In this document: positions 5,199 to 6,228 of the stretch, in pieces
Position numbering within the stretch: the first letter of the stretch is position 1
How the letters are laid out: every line of letters starts with the position of its first letter
Assembly: GCA_002404375.1 (NCBI GenBank)
Contig: DHJO01000152.1
Coordinates: forward strand, 1 to 6,228
DNA: 6,228 bases
Source: Gemmatimonadales bacterium UBA4718
GTDB taxonomy: Bacteria > Gemmatimonadota > Gemmatimonadetes > Gemmatimonadales > Gemmatimonadaceae
Reading direction: 5' to 3'
Made by a program: the position numbers and the translations under genes
The notes under the pieces: model-generated
What the model saw: the letters and a program-made list of their open reading frames with translations, nothing else
What the model was told of the DNA's origin: nothing
Databases searched by the model: none

Positions 5199-6228
5199 TG
5201 AGCAGACCCATCGTTGCTGATTATCGGCTGCTCGCCGCAGCCGGACTGCTCTCGCTGTTCGGTGTCGCGATGGTTTACTCCGCCGGTCAAACAGATACGC
5301 CCACTGCCGTGGCTCACGCATACAAGTCGCAGATCCTGTGGCTGCTCATCGGGTTGGGTTTCGCGTACGCGGTAACGCATTCGTCGGTGCGCTTCATCGA
5401 GTGGATGACGGTCCCGCTGTACCTGTTTTCCATTTTTCTATTGGCGCTCACGCTCGTGGTGGGAAAAGGCGCTGGGACCGCGGCGAGCACAAAGAGCTGG
5501 CTCGCTATCGGAAGCCATCGCATTGGCCAGCCGTCGGAGATCGCGAAGGTCACGGTAGTCCTGATGCTGGCGAAGGTTCTCTCCGAACGCAGGGAGTCGG
5601 CGCGCTCGCTCCTCGATTTATGGAAGCCCGCAATCATCGTCGGGATTCCGTGGGCGATCATCATGCTACAACCCGATCTCGGTACGGGCATTGTATTCAT
5701 CGGGATTTTCTTTGCGATGCTGTTCTGGTCCGGAGTAGAGTGGCCTCTTCTTCTCCTCATCGCGAGTCCGGCGATCAGCCTCATCCTGTCGTTCAGCGTC
5801 GGGCTGTGGGGCGCGTGGTTCTTCATTCTGCTGGCGCTGGTGCTGTGGTACCGGCCGTATCTGATCGAAGGCATCGTTCTGATGGTGCTGAACGTCGCCA
5901 CCGGCGTGGTCGCGCCAATCATGTGGGAGAAGCTCGCGCCGTACCAGCAAAACCGGTTGAAGACTTTCCTCGATCCCACGGCCGACGTGCGCGGATCAGG
6001 CTACCACGTCATTCAGTCGAAGGTCGCGATCGGCTCCGGCGGACTCTTCGGTCAAGGCTATACTCTCGGAACGCAGAAGCGACTCGCTTTTCTTCCCGAA
6101 CAGCACACCGACTTTATCTTTTCTGTAGTAGGCGAAGAGCTGGGCTTCATTGGCGTCGCCATAGCGCTGACGCTTTTCCTGTGGCTGTTTCTCCGCATTA
6201 CCCAGGTGGCGGAACGCGCGAACGACTC
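5198..6228 (+). CDS. rodA: RodA, SEDS-family peptidoglycan glycosyltransferase (3' end outside window)
   Basis: RodA polymerises lipid II into glycan strands in complex with PBP2 during lateral wall growth. Reading from the ATG at 5198 gives 343 codons, still open at the window edge. Seen: MSRPIVADYRLLAAAG leading into a first membrane helix (about 11-28) ending in the family phrase MVYSAG (25-30); further helices near 45-60, 70-88, 116-127, 143-157, 162-178, 183-200, 203-217, 222-242 and 314-332; WLAIGSHRIGQPSEIAK (101-117); QPDLGTG (158-164); and the long extracytoplasmic loop with NRLKTFLDPTADVRGSGYH (252-270), QSKVAIGSGGLFGQG (273-287) and FLPEQHTDFIFSVVGEELGF (298-317). This loop holds the Asp residues (259, 263) among which the family's essential acidic residue falls; I do not fix which. 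About 40-70 residues, the last helix or two, should follow beyond the edge. The start shares one base with the mrdA stop (TGATG). FtsW, the divisome paralogue, is excluded mainly by pairing with mrdA and the mre genes. Confidence 0.96.
   Translation, partial: MSRPIVADYRLLAAAGLLSLFGVAMVYSAGQTDTPTAVAHAYKSQILWLLIGLGFAYAVTHSSVRFIEWMTVPLYLFSIFLLALTLVVGKGAGTAASTKSWLAIGSHRIGQPSEIAKVTVVLMLAKVLSERRESARSLLDLWKPAIIVGIPWAIIMLQPDLGTGIVFIGIFFAMLFWSGVEWPLLLLIASPAISLILSFSVGLWGAWFFILLALVLWYRPYLIEGIVLMVLNVATGVVAPIMWEKLAPYQQNRLKTFLDPTADVRGSGYHVIQSKVAIGSGGLFGQGYTLGTQKRLAFLPEQHTDFIFSVVGEELGFIGVAIALTLFLWLFLRITQVAERAND

Noticed and set aside
5314..5979. 221-codon open frame on the minus strand opposite rodA
   Set aside because: rodA on the + strand is unmistakable through its SEDS motifs; the antisense product is Arg/Met/Thr-rich with no recognisable domain, as expected of a GC-rich shadow frame.
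1..6228. CRISPR array, tRNA, rRNA, insertion sequence or phage-related elements
   Set aside because: The window is covered end to end by six well-recognised genes with gaps of at most 8 bases; the only clear tandem repeat is the short coding one in mreC.

Overview
The window is a compact, GC-rich, single-strand gene block. It carries the 3' part of an alanine dehydrogenase gene (ald), followed by the bacterial elongasome (rod-shape) operon in its classical order: mreB, mreC, mreD, the class B transpeptidase PBP2 (mrdA) and the SEDS glycosyltransferase rodA, which is cut by the right edge. Every gene is on the + strand and no gap exceeds 8 bases, so no intergenic region of any size exists here. 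I see no RNA gene, mobile element, CRISPR array or terminator.

Layout: 1-759 ald, lacking about the first 115-120 codons because the window starts inside it; 759-1796 mreB, overlapping ald by one base; 1805-2953 mreC, with a Shine-Dalgarno overlapping the mreB stop; 2950-3438 mreD, with a 4-base ATGA overlap; 3435-5198 mrdA, with another ATGA overlap; 5198-6228 rodA, with a 1-base TGATG overlap, open at the edge. The chained overlaps imply one polycistronic mRNA with translational coupling.

How the genes work together: MreB forms membrane-bound filaments that position the machinery. MreC and MreD link them to PBP2 and regulate it. RodA polymerises glycan strands from lipid II, and PBP2 crosslinks them into the lateral wall. 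All key catalytic motifs that I can read are intact, so the system looks functional. Alanine dehydrogenase interconverts L-alanine and pyruvate. Its fusion to the head of a morphogenesis operon is the least standard part of the layout and may tie alanine supply to wall growth, although that is inference.

Organism: a rod-forming or elongating bacterium with a GC-rich genome. The ald-mreB junction together with a MreC carrying an Arg-Asp-Thr-Thr repeat tail makes me suspect Gemmatimonadota or a related Gram-negative lineage. This is a guess from general familiarity, not a demonstrated assignment. I do not see a previously undescribed system. The items worth a second look are the ald-mreB coupling, the MreC tail and a few non-consensus residues.
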